Source: SOKP01 sp048887165
GTDB lineage: Archaea > Asgardarchaeota > Lokiarchaeia > Sigyniarchaeales > SOKP01
Reading direction: 5' to 3'
DNA: 64,000 bases
Assembly: GCA_048887165.1 (NCBI GenBank)
Contig: JBHLJZ010000006.1
Span: 10,467-74,466, forward strand
Shown one piece after another: positions 8,688 to 17,465 of the stretch; the first letter of the stretch is position 1; each line of letters starts with the position of its first letter. Both the position numbers and the translations under genes were made by a program. Under the pieces are notes generated by a model. It was not told where the DNA came from, made no database searches, and saw only the letters and a program-made list of their open reading frames with translations.

Positions 8688-9338
8688 ATGGGTGAAGTTA
8701 CAAGTACAACAGAAAAGATTACAGCACCAAAATTACTTGCTTTCATTGGTATGCTCTATACTCTTGCCTTAGGAATTACTTATTTCTATGCTGCTGCAAA
8801 TCCCCTGAACATTCTTTGGGGAATAATTTGCTTAGTTATTGCTTTCTTAATCTTTGTAGCATTAGAACTGGTCGATTTTGGACCAGTTAAAATTCCTTAT
8901 CAATGGTGGCTAATACTTATCTTTGGTGTAGTTTTATTGTTATTTGCACTCTTTTTAGGAGGTAGTTATTTTCCTGCAATTCTCCTATTATTAGCAGCCT
9001 TAATTGAAGTAATAATGGAGAAGAAACCATATAAGGCTTCAAAAATGGTTCTTTTAGTCGGTATCGGTTTTTCAATCTATGAATGTTTCGATTTATTCAT
9101 ATCTGGAGGAGCTATTCCTATTTTAAATGGAGTTTTCGGTTTGATTTTACTTATTATTTTACTTCTGATCTTATTTGATGTCGTAGATTTCAAAGTCATA
9201 GATTATTCCTGGTGGTTAGTTCTACTAATAGGATTTGTCATCTTTATTTGGGTATCTCCTTTAGCAACAGGTGTTCTTACTGGATTTGGAGGAACTCTTA
9301 TATTAATAGCATTTGTACTTATAATGTTGGCATTATAA
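8688..9338 (+). CDS. Membrane protein with internal duplication (about eight helices)
   Basis: 216 residues, almost entirely hydrophobic segments; family not recognised. The two halves are repeats of each other: half one contains LVDFGPVKIPYQWWLILIFG and half two VVDFKVIDYSWWLVLLIG, each preceded by two hydrophobic segments and followed by one or two more. This suggests duplication of a four-helix unit. Only a short acidic N-terminal segment and an EKKPYKASK loop are polar. The ATG at 8688 follows a GTGAA. It lies downstream of the selenoprotein operon behind its own promoter-like stretch, so a shared function is not implied. Confidence 0.65.
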   Translation: MGEVTSTTEKITAPKLLAFIGMLYTLALGITYFYAAANPLNILWGIICLVIAFLIFVALELVDFGPVKIPYQWWLILIFGVVLLLFALFLGGSYFPAILLLLAALIEVIMEKKPYKASKMVLLVGIGFSIYECFDLFISGGAIPILNGVFGLILLIILLLILFDVVDFKVIDYSWWLVLLIGFVIFIWVSPLATGVLTGFGGTLILIAFVLIMLAL

Positions 9339-9364
9339 ACAAGTTGAAAATTTAAACATAATCA

Positions 9365-9380
9365 ATTTTTTTTTATTTTT
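9365..9380 (+). terminator. T-rich transcription terminator
   Basis: A run of nine or ten Ts followed by A and five Ts, about 27 nt after the stop of the membrane protein gene. Archaeal RNA polymerase commonly stops at such T-tracts. No hairpin precedes it. Confidence 0.4.
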
Positions 9381-9473
9381 AATTACTATTTTAGAATCAG
9401 ATCAAGATTAAGAGTAATTTTTAATTTGAAATTTAATTTATAGAAGTATTCATATAGATATTGTGAATCGTGA

Positions 9474-10781
9474 ATGGGTAAAAATTTACTAGTCAAAGCT
9501 GAAAATCAATTTCTAAAAGCTGAAAAATTATTTAAAGCCAGACAATTTAAGAAAGCAGGGAAACTTTTCCATAATTCGGGGCAAGGTTTTCTAGAAATTC
9601 ACAAGTATGAATCAGCTAGAGATAGCTTCATTAATTCTGCTAAATCTTTTTTAGAATCTGAGAAATTTGATACTGTTCTTAAACTATATAGGTTAGCCGC
9701 TAGAGCATCCTTGCATAATGAAAGGTATCTAGAAGCTAATGAATTGTATCGTAATGCTCTTAATTATATCTCAAATTTAAAAAGTGCTAACGATCAAAAT
9801 GCTCAATATTTATTATTTTCAATATTATCATACCTATGCCTATTTATAAAGGCTCAACAAGAAGAAGCTTTGGATTTTTTAAAAAGGATTCAAAAAAAAG
9901 TTGATAATCAATATTTTAAGGAAAGTCCTTTAATAAAAATTGCAACGAATTTAACTATTGCACTAAGAGACAAAAATAAAAGTTCAATTGAGAGAGTAAA
10001 GGATAATATAAATGATTATAAATTCAATAATGTTGAAACAGACCTTTTAAGGAAAGCTCTGATGATAGCAGAATGTCAAACTTCTCCATTAACGTCATTT
10101 GAATTAGACAAAAAGCAATATACTACGAATGATAAGATTAAACTCAAATTGGATGTTAAAATGAAACCATTACAAACTATTTTTGAAGATGGATTTTATA
10201 ACTATAAAACTGAAAATATTGAAATAAATAAAGTCAGCATTCATCTATCAGATAATCTTACTGTAAGCAATAAACCTAATTTTCCGCTCAAACTAGAATT
10301 AACTAATGATTTTGAAATAAATTATGTAATTAAGCCTCACTTTCAGCTTGATAAACCCTATATCGGTCCTATGGATCTAATTTTTGAATTAAATGATAAT
10401 TTGTTATTTATATATACAACAAATATTATTGAACCTAATATTCTCTCTCCTCCTGCAAGTCTATCTGTCTCAATTAAAAATCTAAGACCTCCGTTAATTG
10501 GACAAACATTTCCTTTAGAGATCCTCGTTGAAAATAAAAGCGAAGGTGAAGCATTAGATGTAAATATTGATGTTGAATTTCCTGATGAATTGAAAATAAT
10601 GAGAGGAACTACAAATAAACAAATATATTCTCTTAGGTCTAATGAAGATTTGAAATGGGAAACAAATTTAAAACCCACAGAAGCAGGAGATTATGTAATA
10701 AAATTTAATATTAAATTTACCGATCCTGATCAGAATATGATTGAAGAAGTTAAAGAGTTTCCATTTTCCATAAAACTCTAG
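9474..10781 (+). CDS. TPR-like helical domain plus beta-sandwich domains (cytosolic)
   Basis: 435 residues without signal peptide or membrane helix. Residues about 1-170 are helical hairpins of TPR/SNAP-like type (KAENQFLKAEKLFKARQFKKAGKLF, then similar units with KYESARDSFINSAKSFL and RYLEANELYRNAL). Residues about 205-435 are beta-rich: one sandwich, then an Ig-like unit starting SVSIKNLRPPLIGQTFPLEILVENKSEGEALDVN that resembles CARDB/NEW3-type domains. The fold order recalls trafficking adaptors of eukaryotes, but no family was identified. It is convergent with the M24 peptidase gene, 12 nt apart. Confidence 0.6.
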   Translation: MGKNLLVKAENQFLKAEKLFKARQFKKAGKLFHNSGQGFLEIHKYESARDSFINSAKSFLESEKFDTVLKLYRLAARASLHNERYLEANELYRNALNYISNLKSANDQNAQYLLFSILSYLCLFIKAQQEEALDFLKRIQKKVDNQYFKESPLIKIATNLTIALRDKNKSSIERVKDNINDYKFNNVETDLLRKALMIAECQTSPLTSFELDKKQYTTNDKIKLKLDVKMKPLQTIFEDGFYNYKTENIEINKVSIHLSDNLTVSNKPNFPLKLELTNDFEINYVIKPHFQLDKPYIGPMDLIFELNDNLLFIYTTNIIEPNILSPPASLSVSIKNLRPPLIGQTFPLEILVENKSEGEALDVNIDVEFPDELKIMRGTTNKQIYSLRSNEDLKWETNLKPTEAGDYVIKFNIKFTDPDQNMIEEVKEFPFSIKL

Positions 10782-10793
10782 AATTAAATATTT

Positions 10794-11933
10794 TTATATT
10801 AAGATTGGATCTTTTGGAGCGTAAGTTAATAGTTCACATTTCTCCTTGCCAATAATAACATCATCTTCTAATCTTAAACCCCATTTATCAATCCAATATA
10901 ATCCAGGTTCATTAGTATAAACCATATTCTCTTTAAGTGTATATTCATCAGGCATATTCCATTTTATTCTAGCTCCAATACCATGAACCTCAAAACCAAT
11001 TGGATGTCCTAAACCATGAAAGAATAATTTTTCATGATCTATTCCTTTTTCAGCAAGATATTCTCGACACTTTTTAGCAGGGAGATTATTTGGAGTACCA
11101 TCAATGTAATAATTGTTTGCGACTTTTTTACAATCATAGATAAGATTATACGCATTAATAAATTCCTCTGAAGGGTTATTACCAACCCAAAATGTCCATG
11201 TAATATCAGAACACATTTGATCGATTTGCAATCCAGTATCAATTAATAAAACACCTTGTTCAATTTTTTTATTCGAAGTATTATGATGGGGATCTGCTGA
11301 GTGTGCACCACTTCCGACAATAGCATCAAATGAAGGTTTGCCAACCTTCATATATTCATATTCCAATTTAGCCTTAACTTCTCTTTCTGTCATCCCAATT
11401 TTCACCCAATCAGGAATACTTTCTAAAATCTCAATATTTACTTTACACACATTTCTAAAATCATCTAAATCTTCTTTTGATTTAACACTTCTAAGTTCAT
11501 AAATTATAGGAGCAGCAGATAAAAGCTCCGTTTGAGGTACCATATCTTTTATAGAGAAATAATCTCCCGCATAGATATAATCCGCATATTCAGTTCCTGT
11601 GTCAATTAAAACATGTTCTCCAAAATTTAGAGCAAGTCGCTGTTTATCAAGTAATTTACTTAAAATTCCAATTAAATCATCTGCGGTTTTGTATATTAAT
11701 ACTTCTACATTTATTCCTCTGTTCTTTAATGAGCGTTTAATCATTGGTGCTTCCATTTCAACAGAAATCACTTTATGATTTCCATCACTAGCTACATATA
11801 TATAATGTCTTGCATGGGATGCAACACCTAATAAAAAGCGAGAATTAGCATCACTATCTCCACAACAAACTATTAACCAACCATCTACATTAAGTTCTTG
11901 GAGAATTTTTTGTGCTTTCTGAAATTTATTCAT
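10794..11933 (-). CDS. M24 family metallopeptidase (Xaa-Pro dipeptidase/aminopeptidase type)
   Basis: 379 residues: an N-terminal creatinase-like domain (about 1-150) and a C-terminal pita-bread domain. All five metal ligands are visible: Asp232 and Asp243 (IDTGLQIDQMCSD), His310 (FHGLGHPIGFEVHG), Glu342 (YTNEPGLYW) and Glu356 (LRLEDDV). His211 and His216-217 are in SGAHSADPHHNTS. The family removes residues next to proline from peptides; creatinase-type activity cannot be excluded. ATG at 11933 preceded by GGGA. Confidence 0.9.
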   Translation of the reverse strand: MNKFQKAQKILQELNVDGWLIVCCGDSDANSRFLLGVASHARHYIYVASDGNHKVISVEMEAPMIKRSLKNRGINVEVLIYKTADDLIGILSKLLDKQRLALNFGEHVLIDTGTEYADYIYAGDYFSIKDMVPQTELLSAAPIIYELRSVKSKEDLDDFRNVCKVNIEILESIPDWVKIGMTEREVKAKLEYEYMKVGKPSFDAIVGSGAHSADPHHNTSNKKIEQGVLLIDTGLQIDQMCSDITWTFWVGNNPSEEFINAYNLIYDCKKVANNYYIDGTPNNLPAKKCREYLAEKGIDHEKLFFHGLGHPIGFEVHGIGARIKWNMPDEYTLKENMVYTNEPGLYWIDKWGLRLEDDVIIGKEKCELLTYAPKDPILI

Positions 11934-12064
11934 AATTGTTTTCCCTTTTAGTTTTAATTACATTTAAAATTTAAAATACAACACTAAATTAAAAGTTCTT
12001 TACAATAAAAATATAAATCCTCAATCTCTTATTTCTCTATAAAATACAAAATTTAATTGAAGAA

Positions 12065-13603
12065 ATGAAACTTAAAGTAAAAAAAATTAACTTTGAAACT
12101 GGTAATACTAAAGATATCGTTTTAAATATTAAAGACGCTCAAGAAATAGGTCAAAAAGCAGGAGAACGGGTTTTTCTTAAAAATGTTAAATCAAAATCAA
12201 TTGATGATAAATTTTGGGTTGCTATTGTTCAAATAGATTATTCAGGCTTTATTGTAGAACCTGGCGAGATCGGGATTTTCTCAGATATATTAAGAGAGAA
12301 GAAGGAGTTAAAAGAGGGTAATATAATATCAGTTAAACCTGCTGATCCACCTGATTCCTTTAAATATATAAAAAAGAAGATAAATGGAGAGAAAATAGAC
12401 GGAGAAGAAATAAATAAAATCATTTCAGATGCCATTTCTGGCTCACTCTCTAAAATTGATCTAGCTGCATTTATTACAGGGGTCTCAATAAACGGAATGG
12501 ACAATGAAGAAATGACAGCCTTAACATTAGCAGAAGTAAGAAGTGGAGAAATCTTTTATTTCGGAATGGATGTATATGATAAGCATTCAACAGGAGGTGT
12601 TCCTGGAAATAAGGTCTCTTTAATTATAGTACCAATCGTCGCTGCTGCTGGTTTAACAATTCCAAAATCATCTACAAGGGCAATAACATCTCCTTCGGGA
12701 ACAGCCGATAGTATGGAAGTTTTAGCGCCTGTTGCATTTGATTCGGATGAGTTGAAAGAAATAGTGGCAAAAGAAAATGCGTGTATTATTTGGGGAGGTG
12801 CACTTAATACATCACCAGCGGATAATATATTGATTGAAATTGAGCGTCCCCTTCATATGGATCCTATGGGACTTATGATCCCTTCAATCCTTACTAAGAA
12901 ATTGTCCTTGGGTGTTAAAAAGCTTATTTTAGATATTCCGGTCGGCGAAGGTACTAAATTTCCTACTCCTGATAAAGGAAAACAGTTTGCTTATATTTTC
13001 AAAGAGATTGCTAGCAATGTTGGCATTGAGGCTGAATGTGCTTTAACATTAGCCCATCAACCAATTGGACACACAATTGGGCCGGGAATAGAAGCAAAGG
13101 AAGCTCTTACATTATTAATGAATTATGATGCCGGACCAAATTCCCTGATTGAAAAATCTACAGATTTAGCAGGGATTATACTTGAAATGGGCGGTAAAGC
13201 ACAAAAAGGCTTGGGACAAGCTCTGGCTAAAGATATTTTACGATCTGGAAAAGCTTATGAAAAAATGAAAAACATTATTGAAGCTCAGGGAGGTGATCCA
13301 GATATTAAGCCAGAAGAAATAGAATTAGGACCACATATAAAAGAATTTTATGCAACAAAAGAGGGACATATCACGGGCGTTAATAATGCAATCATTAACC
13401 AAATCGCTAAAACTGCAGGATGTCCTCATTCTAAACGCTCTGGTGTGGAAATATTTAAGAAACAAGGAGCAAGAATAAAAGAAGGAGAACTAATTTTTAA
13501 GATATATTCAGAAAGTAAATCAAAACTTAATAAAGCTGAAAAGATTTATAATTCGACTGGAGGCCCCATTATATTAGGGGGTATGATGATAGAAAGGATT
13601 TAA
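12065..13603 (+). CDS. deoA: AMP phosphorylase (archaeal thymidine-phosphorylase family)
   Basis: 512 residues, with the extra N-terminal domain (about 1-85) found in archaeal AMP phosphorylases but not in bacterial thymidine phosphorylase. The phosphate/nucleoside-binding signature KHSTGGVPGNKVSL is at 173-186 and SSTRAITSPSGTADSMEVL at 202-220. It cleaves nucleoside 5'-monophosphates with phosphate to ribose 1,5-bisphosphate plus base. In some archaea the product feeds a form III RuBisCO, but the RuBisCO homologue in this window (29025) looks non-carboxylating, so here it probably serves nucleotide salvage or breakdown. No ribose-1,5-bisphosphate isomerase is seen. Confidence 0.9.
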   Translation: MKLKVKKINFETGNTKDIVLNIKDAQEIGQKAGERVFLKNVKSKSIDDKFWVAIVQIDYSGFIVEPGEIGIFSDILREKKELKEGNIISVKPADPPDSFKYIKKKINGEKIDGEEINKIISDAISGSLSKIDLAAFITGVSINGMDNEEMTALTLAEVRSGEIFYFGMDVYDKHSTGGVPGNKVSLIIVPIVAAAGLTIPKSSTRAITSPSGTADSMEVLAPVAFDSDELKEIVAKENACIIWGGALNTSPADNILIEIERPLHMDPMGLMIPSILTKKLSLGVKKLILDIPVGEGTKFPTPDKGKQFAYIFKEIASNVGIEAECALTLAHQPIGHTIGPGIEAKEALTLLMNYDAGPNSLIEKSTDLAGIILEMGGKAQKGLGQALAKDILRSGKAYEKMKNIIEAQGGDPDIKPEEIELGPHIKEFYATKEGHITGVNNAIINQIAKTAGCPHSKRSGVEIFKKQGARIKEGELIFKIYSESKSKLNKAEKIYNSTGGPIILGGMMIERI

Positions 13604-13653
13604 CTTTTTAAACATATTTTTTAATTTAGTCACCATTAACATTTAACAGAAAA

Positions 13654-15156
13654 ATGCCCTTAACTCCTAAAGCTATTTATAAAGATCTCGAAAGTAATGA
13701 ATTGGATAAATCGTCTGCTATTGAACTGTTAATTGCTTTAATAGAGAATGCTGAAAATATTAATACCCGAATAGAAAGTATTGAAATATTAGAAAAGGTT
13801 AATGTAAAAGATAAAAGGGTTTTCAGTGTTTTAGAAAATCTATTTATCTCCGACAGTAATGATAAAGTAAGATGCATTTCCTCTAAAGTGCTAAAAAATC
13901 TTTTTTTAGATGAAGCAATTCCTGTATTAAAATGGGGATTGCAGCATGAAAAATCTGTTAGTCCTCTAATCGCCATAATAACAAATTTAGGTGAAATTAA
14001 TACTAAAAAAGCAAAATCAGTTCTGCTTAAAAAAATCCAAGAGATTAATAAAAAGAAATACAAATACAACGTTAAAAATTTAATTGAACAGAAAACTTTC
14101 GATCAGCTTTCAAATAAAGAAATAGCTGAGATATTAATAAACTATTATGTTATATCTTCATTAAAATTGAAATTTGGCTATGTTAAATTTGAATACGATA
14201 GAAATGGTACTATTATAAATCTCGACTTATCTAATGTAGAATATCAAGGTTTAGGATTGAATAAATTAACGAATTCTCTTGAATCGATCCTATCTCTTTC
14301 TTTTCTTAAGAAATTGGATCTTAGCAATAATCAGATAAAAAATCTACCTGAAAATATCAAAGAATCGAAAATTTTAGAGTATTTTGATATGAGTTTTAAT
14401 GATCTATCTCGACTTCCAGAATCCATTTCATCATTACCAAACCTTAAAGTGTTAAATTTGAAATCTAATCATATACGATATATCCCAGAATCAATAGGTT
14501 CGCTCGTTAACCTTGAAGTGTTAATTCTGAGGGATAATTATTTAAATAAACTACCTAATGCGATTGGATTACTTTCAAGTTTAAAGCTTTTGGATCTTCA
14601 TCATAACCGACTAAATCAACTTCCTCAAAATTTTAATTCTTTAGCATCTCTAATTGAGCTTGAATTAGGTTGGAATAAATTGGAAACCGTACCAAATAAT
14701 TTAAAAGGACTTATTTCTATAGAAAAGTTAAATCTTGGACGAAATCGATTAAATGAAATTCCTAATTGGTTAGGATCCTTATATAGACTCAAAGAGCTAA
14801 ATCTTTATGATAATAATCTGAAAATAGTTCCTAATTCTCTCGGTAACTTATCCCACATTCAAGTAATAAATCTTAGAAATAATAAATTTAGTGACTTACC
14901 TAATTGCTTTAAAACTCTTTCTACTCTTAAGAAATTGAATTTAAGTTGGAATAAGATATCATCGCTTCCTAATTGGATTGACTCTTTATCTTCTTTAGAA
15001 GAATTAAATCTCTGGGCTAATAATTTAAAAGAAATTCCCGAGTCAATCGCGTCACTGCCAAATTTAAAAACTTTATATTTAAATTTCAATAAAATAGATG
15101 AGTTATCTAAACCTTTACGAGCTTTAAAAGATAGAGGAGTTACTATTAAAATTTAA
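13654..15156 (+). CDS. HEAT-like plus leucine-rich-repeat protein, paralogue 1
   Basis: 500 residues, no signal peptide. Residues about 1-130 are helical and HEAT-like (LTPKAIYKDLESNELDKSSA opening, then pairs of helices). Residues about 195-495 hold around twelve leucine-rich repeats of about 23 residues with the pattern LxxLxxLxLxxNxLxxLPxxIGxLxS. This resembles the SHOC2/RSU1/ROCO class that binds small GTPases in eukaryotes. It is one of four related genes (17466, 18999, 28032). The ATG is not preceded by a Shine-Dalgarno site. Confidence 0.85.
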   Translation: MPLTPKAIYKDLESNELDKSSAIELLIALIENAENINTRIESIEILEKVNVKDKRVFSVLENLFISDSNDKVRCISSKVLKNLFLDEAIPVLKWGLQHEKSVSPLIAIITNLGEINTKKAKSVLLKKIQEINKKKYKYNVKNLIEQKTFDQLSNKEIAEILINYYVISSLKLKFGYVKFEYDRNGTIINLDLSNVEYQGLGLNKLTNSLESILSLSFLKKLDLSNNQIKNLPENIKESKILEYFDMSFNDLSRLPESISSLPNLKVLNLKSNHIRYIPESIGSLVNLEVLILRDNYLNKLPNAIGLLSSLKLLDLHHNRLNQLPQNFNSLASLIELELGWNKLETVPNNLKGLISIEKLNLGRNRLNEIPNWLGSLYRLKELNLYDNNLKIVPNSLGNLSHIQVINLRNNKFSDLPNCFKTLSTLKKLNLSWNKISSLPNWIDSLSSLEELNLWANNLKEIPESIASLPNLKTLYLNFNKIDELSKPLRALKDRGVTIKI

Positions 15157-15221
15157 ATATCTACATTTCGATATATAACTAATTTCATTTAATTATCTCA
15201 AATAATTCAAAAGCTTTAGAA

Positions 15222-15461
15222 ATGGCAAATAAATTAAAAATTATTACTGATGAAAATTTATGCACTGGTTGCAGAAATTGCCAACTAATATGTTCTTTTA
15301 ACATCAGTGGAAAATTTTCAATAGAAAAAGCCTATATTAAGATTGAAAATGCTTATGCCCTTCTCCCCCATATTAAGTTTCTGGACGAATGTACTAAATG
15401 TGGACTTTGTGTGCAATATTGTCTATACGGAGCTCTTAAGGAGGAAGGTGATTACACTTAG
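15222..15461 (+). CDS. Small 2x[4Fe-4S] ferredoxin, partner of the downstream AOR
   Basis: 79 residues. Cysteines 14, 17, 20, 24 and 57, 60, 63, 67 form two C-x2-C-x2-C-x3-C motifs, so it should carry two [4Fe-4S] clusters. The stop codon overlaps the GTG start of the AOR gene by one base, which implies translational coupling and a stable partnership. Such small ferredoxin subunits pass electrons to or from AOR-type enzymes. A Shine-Dalgarno site for the AOR (GGAGG at 15440-15444, GGTGA at 15447-15451) lies inside its 3' end. Confidence 0.88.
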   Translation: MANKLKIITDENLCTGCRNCQLICSFNISGKFSIEKAYIKIENAYALLPHIKFLDECTKCGLCVQYCLYGALKEEGDYT

Positions 15462-17362
15462 TGAACTTTTTCGGATTCACAGGTAAAATTTTAGACGTTA
15501 ATTTAACTGACAATAAGATTATCTCATATCAAGAAGATATTGAGGACCTAAAGCGATTCATAGGAGGAATGGGGATGAATTGTCTTTTAGGCAGTCGAGT
15601 TTTGAAACCGGAGAGCGATCCGCTTTGTCCTGAAAATTATATTATTTTGGGAGCAGGTCCTTTAGTAGGAACAATTACACCAGGTGCTTCTCGCATTGTT
15701 GGATTATCAAAATTTCCTGCAACTGGAGCAATAGCTAATTCATGTGGAAGCATGAGTTTTGGTTTAAACCTAAAACTCTCAGGTTATGATCACATAATAA
15801 TTTCAGGTAAATCAGAAAAACCATGCTATTTAGTGATTTTAGATGATTATGTTGAAATTTTAGATGCTAAACAATTCTGGGGTAAAGACATTACTGAGAC
15901 TACCAATTATTTCTGGAAAAAATATAAAAATAGTAGTGTAATTGCTATAGGTCAAGCAGGGGAAAATCTAGTTTATGGTGCTTTAACATTAATAGATAAG
16001 ACATCAACATTTGGTCGAGGGGGATTAGGAGCAGTTATGGGTTCAAAACTTCTTAAGGGAATAGTAGTTAAAGGAACCGAAGATATAGAAATAGCAAATC
16101 CTCAACAATTTAAGAATTTATATGAAAAACAAATTAAGAGAATAAAAGATTATCCCCATCGAGAATCATGGATTGAATTGGGAATGCTAAGAAATCTACC
16201 AGTAAACATAATGTTATATGCTAAAGGGGAAAAGACTAAAGCAAGAGAAACTAGTGAAAAATTTTATATAAAAAAGCTAAAAAAAAGACGTTTGGCTTGC
16301 CCATCTTGTCCAATGGGAGACAAAGACATCCTTGAAATTAAAGATGGTGAATTTAACGGATTAATTACTTACACATCATCAGTTATTAATCCATTTATGA
16401 TGCTAATAGTTGATGGCATAGACACCTCATACCAGGCAGTAAAAATTTTCGACTTAATTAGTAGATACGGATTAGATTCACTTACAATAACTTCATTGTT
16501 TGATTATTTAAGTAGATTATATGAAAAGGGTATTCTTACTAAAGAAAGGGTTGGCTTTGAATGGAATCGAGATTACAAAACTTTAACGAAATTAATTGAA
16601 ATAATAGTGCATAGAGAAGGATTTGGGAATATATTAGCTAATGGTTGGAAAGATTTAGCTGAAATTAATCAAAAATTTGCGGAAGAAATGTATATAGTTA
16701 AAGGTTTAGATATTATTTGGGAACCTAGACTTACAAAACTAGGAACAATGGAATTTGAGCAAGTAGTAAATCCTAAAGGTGCTCACGTGGCTTCTGGCGG
16801 TTCACCAACATATGTTGGTGCGGCGAGTAGTATAGAAAAATTTAAAACACATTTTAAAAGAATGGGAATACCGGATTATGCTGTTAATCGTATTTTTTCT
16901 CCGCCTCGCGAAGCGATGGGTGTGAATGTTGGTAGATTAACCCGATATTCTGAGGATTGGTATACTGTTTTAACTAGTCTAGGATTATGTGTTCGAGCAC
17001 AGATGAATCGTTTTTGGGGAATAGAACTAGTTACTGAGTTTTATAATGCTGTAACTGGCTTTGATCTAAATTCTAGAGAATTAATAAAATCTGCTGAGCG
17101 TTGTTGGAATTTACTAAAGCTCATGAATATTAAGGCTGGTTTTTCTCGAAAAGATGATAAATTTCCCCAAGGTTGGTTCAAATTGCTAAAGTATGGCGAT
17201 CAGAATCTCGAATTTAAAGATTTTTTTGGGGGGACAATTATCACTAAAGAAATTGCTGATCAATTACTTGATGATTATTATGATGAGAGGGGTTGGAACA
17301 AAGACACTGGCTTACCCTCTCATGAAAAGATAAAAGAATTAGGTTTGGAGAAAAATCTTTGA
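15461..17362 (+). CDS. Aldehyde ferredoxin oxidoreductase family protein with Cys-to-Asp change at the cluster motif
   Basis: 633 residues, GTG start overlapping the ferredoxin stop. The N-terminal FTGKILDVNLTDNK and AGPLVGTITPGASR segments, the middle domain and the C-terminal domain are all AOR-like. Most AORs bind [4Fe-4S] through C-x2-C-x3-C plus a distal Cys. Here the motif is C280-P-S-C283-P-M-G-D287, so Asp stands at the third position, while the distal Cys510 (SLGLCVRAQ) is kept. Asp as ligand may mark a subclass that works on low-potential reductions rather than plain aldehyde oxidation; this is inference. Tungsten or molybdenum with pterin is expected. Confidence 0.88.
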   Translation: MNFFGFTGKILDVNLTDNKIISYQEDIEDLKRFIGGMGMNCLLGSRVLKPESDPLCPENYIILGAGPLVGTITPGASRIVGLSKFPATGAIANSCGSMSFGLNLKLSGYDHIIISGKSEKPCYLVILDDYVEILDAKQFWGKDITETTNYFWKKYKNSSVIAIGQAGENLVYGALTLIDKTSTFGRGGLGAVMGSKLLKGIVVKGTEDIEIANPQQFKNLYEKQIKRIKDYPHRESWIELGMLRNLPVNIMLYAKGEKTKARETSEKFYIKKLKKRRLACPSCPMGDKDILEIKDGEFNGLITYTSSVINPFMMLIVDGIDTSYQAVKIFDLISRYGLDSLTITSLFDYLSRLYEKGILTKERVGFEWNRDYKTLTKLIEIIVHREGFGNILANGWKDLAEINQKFAEEMYIVKGLDIIWEPRLTKLGTMEFEQVVNPKGAHVASGGSPTYVGAASSIEKFKTHFKRMGIPDYAVNRIFSPPREAMGVNVGRLTRYSEDWYTVLTSLGLCVRAQMNRFWGIELVTEFYNAVTGFDLNSRELIKSAERCWNLLKLMNIKAGFSRKDDKFPQGWFKLLKYGDQNLEFKDFFGGTIITKEIADQLLDDYYDERGWNKDTGLPSHEKIKELGLEKNL

Positions 17363-17465
17363 AATTAAGATCAATTTCGTAAAAATCAATAATTTAATTC
17401 TCTTTTTATATTTGTTTTTATTGATCTAAAATAAATTTAAAAATTAATTCAAATTTCGAGACTTA

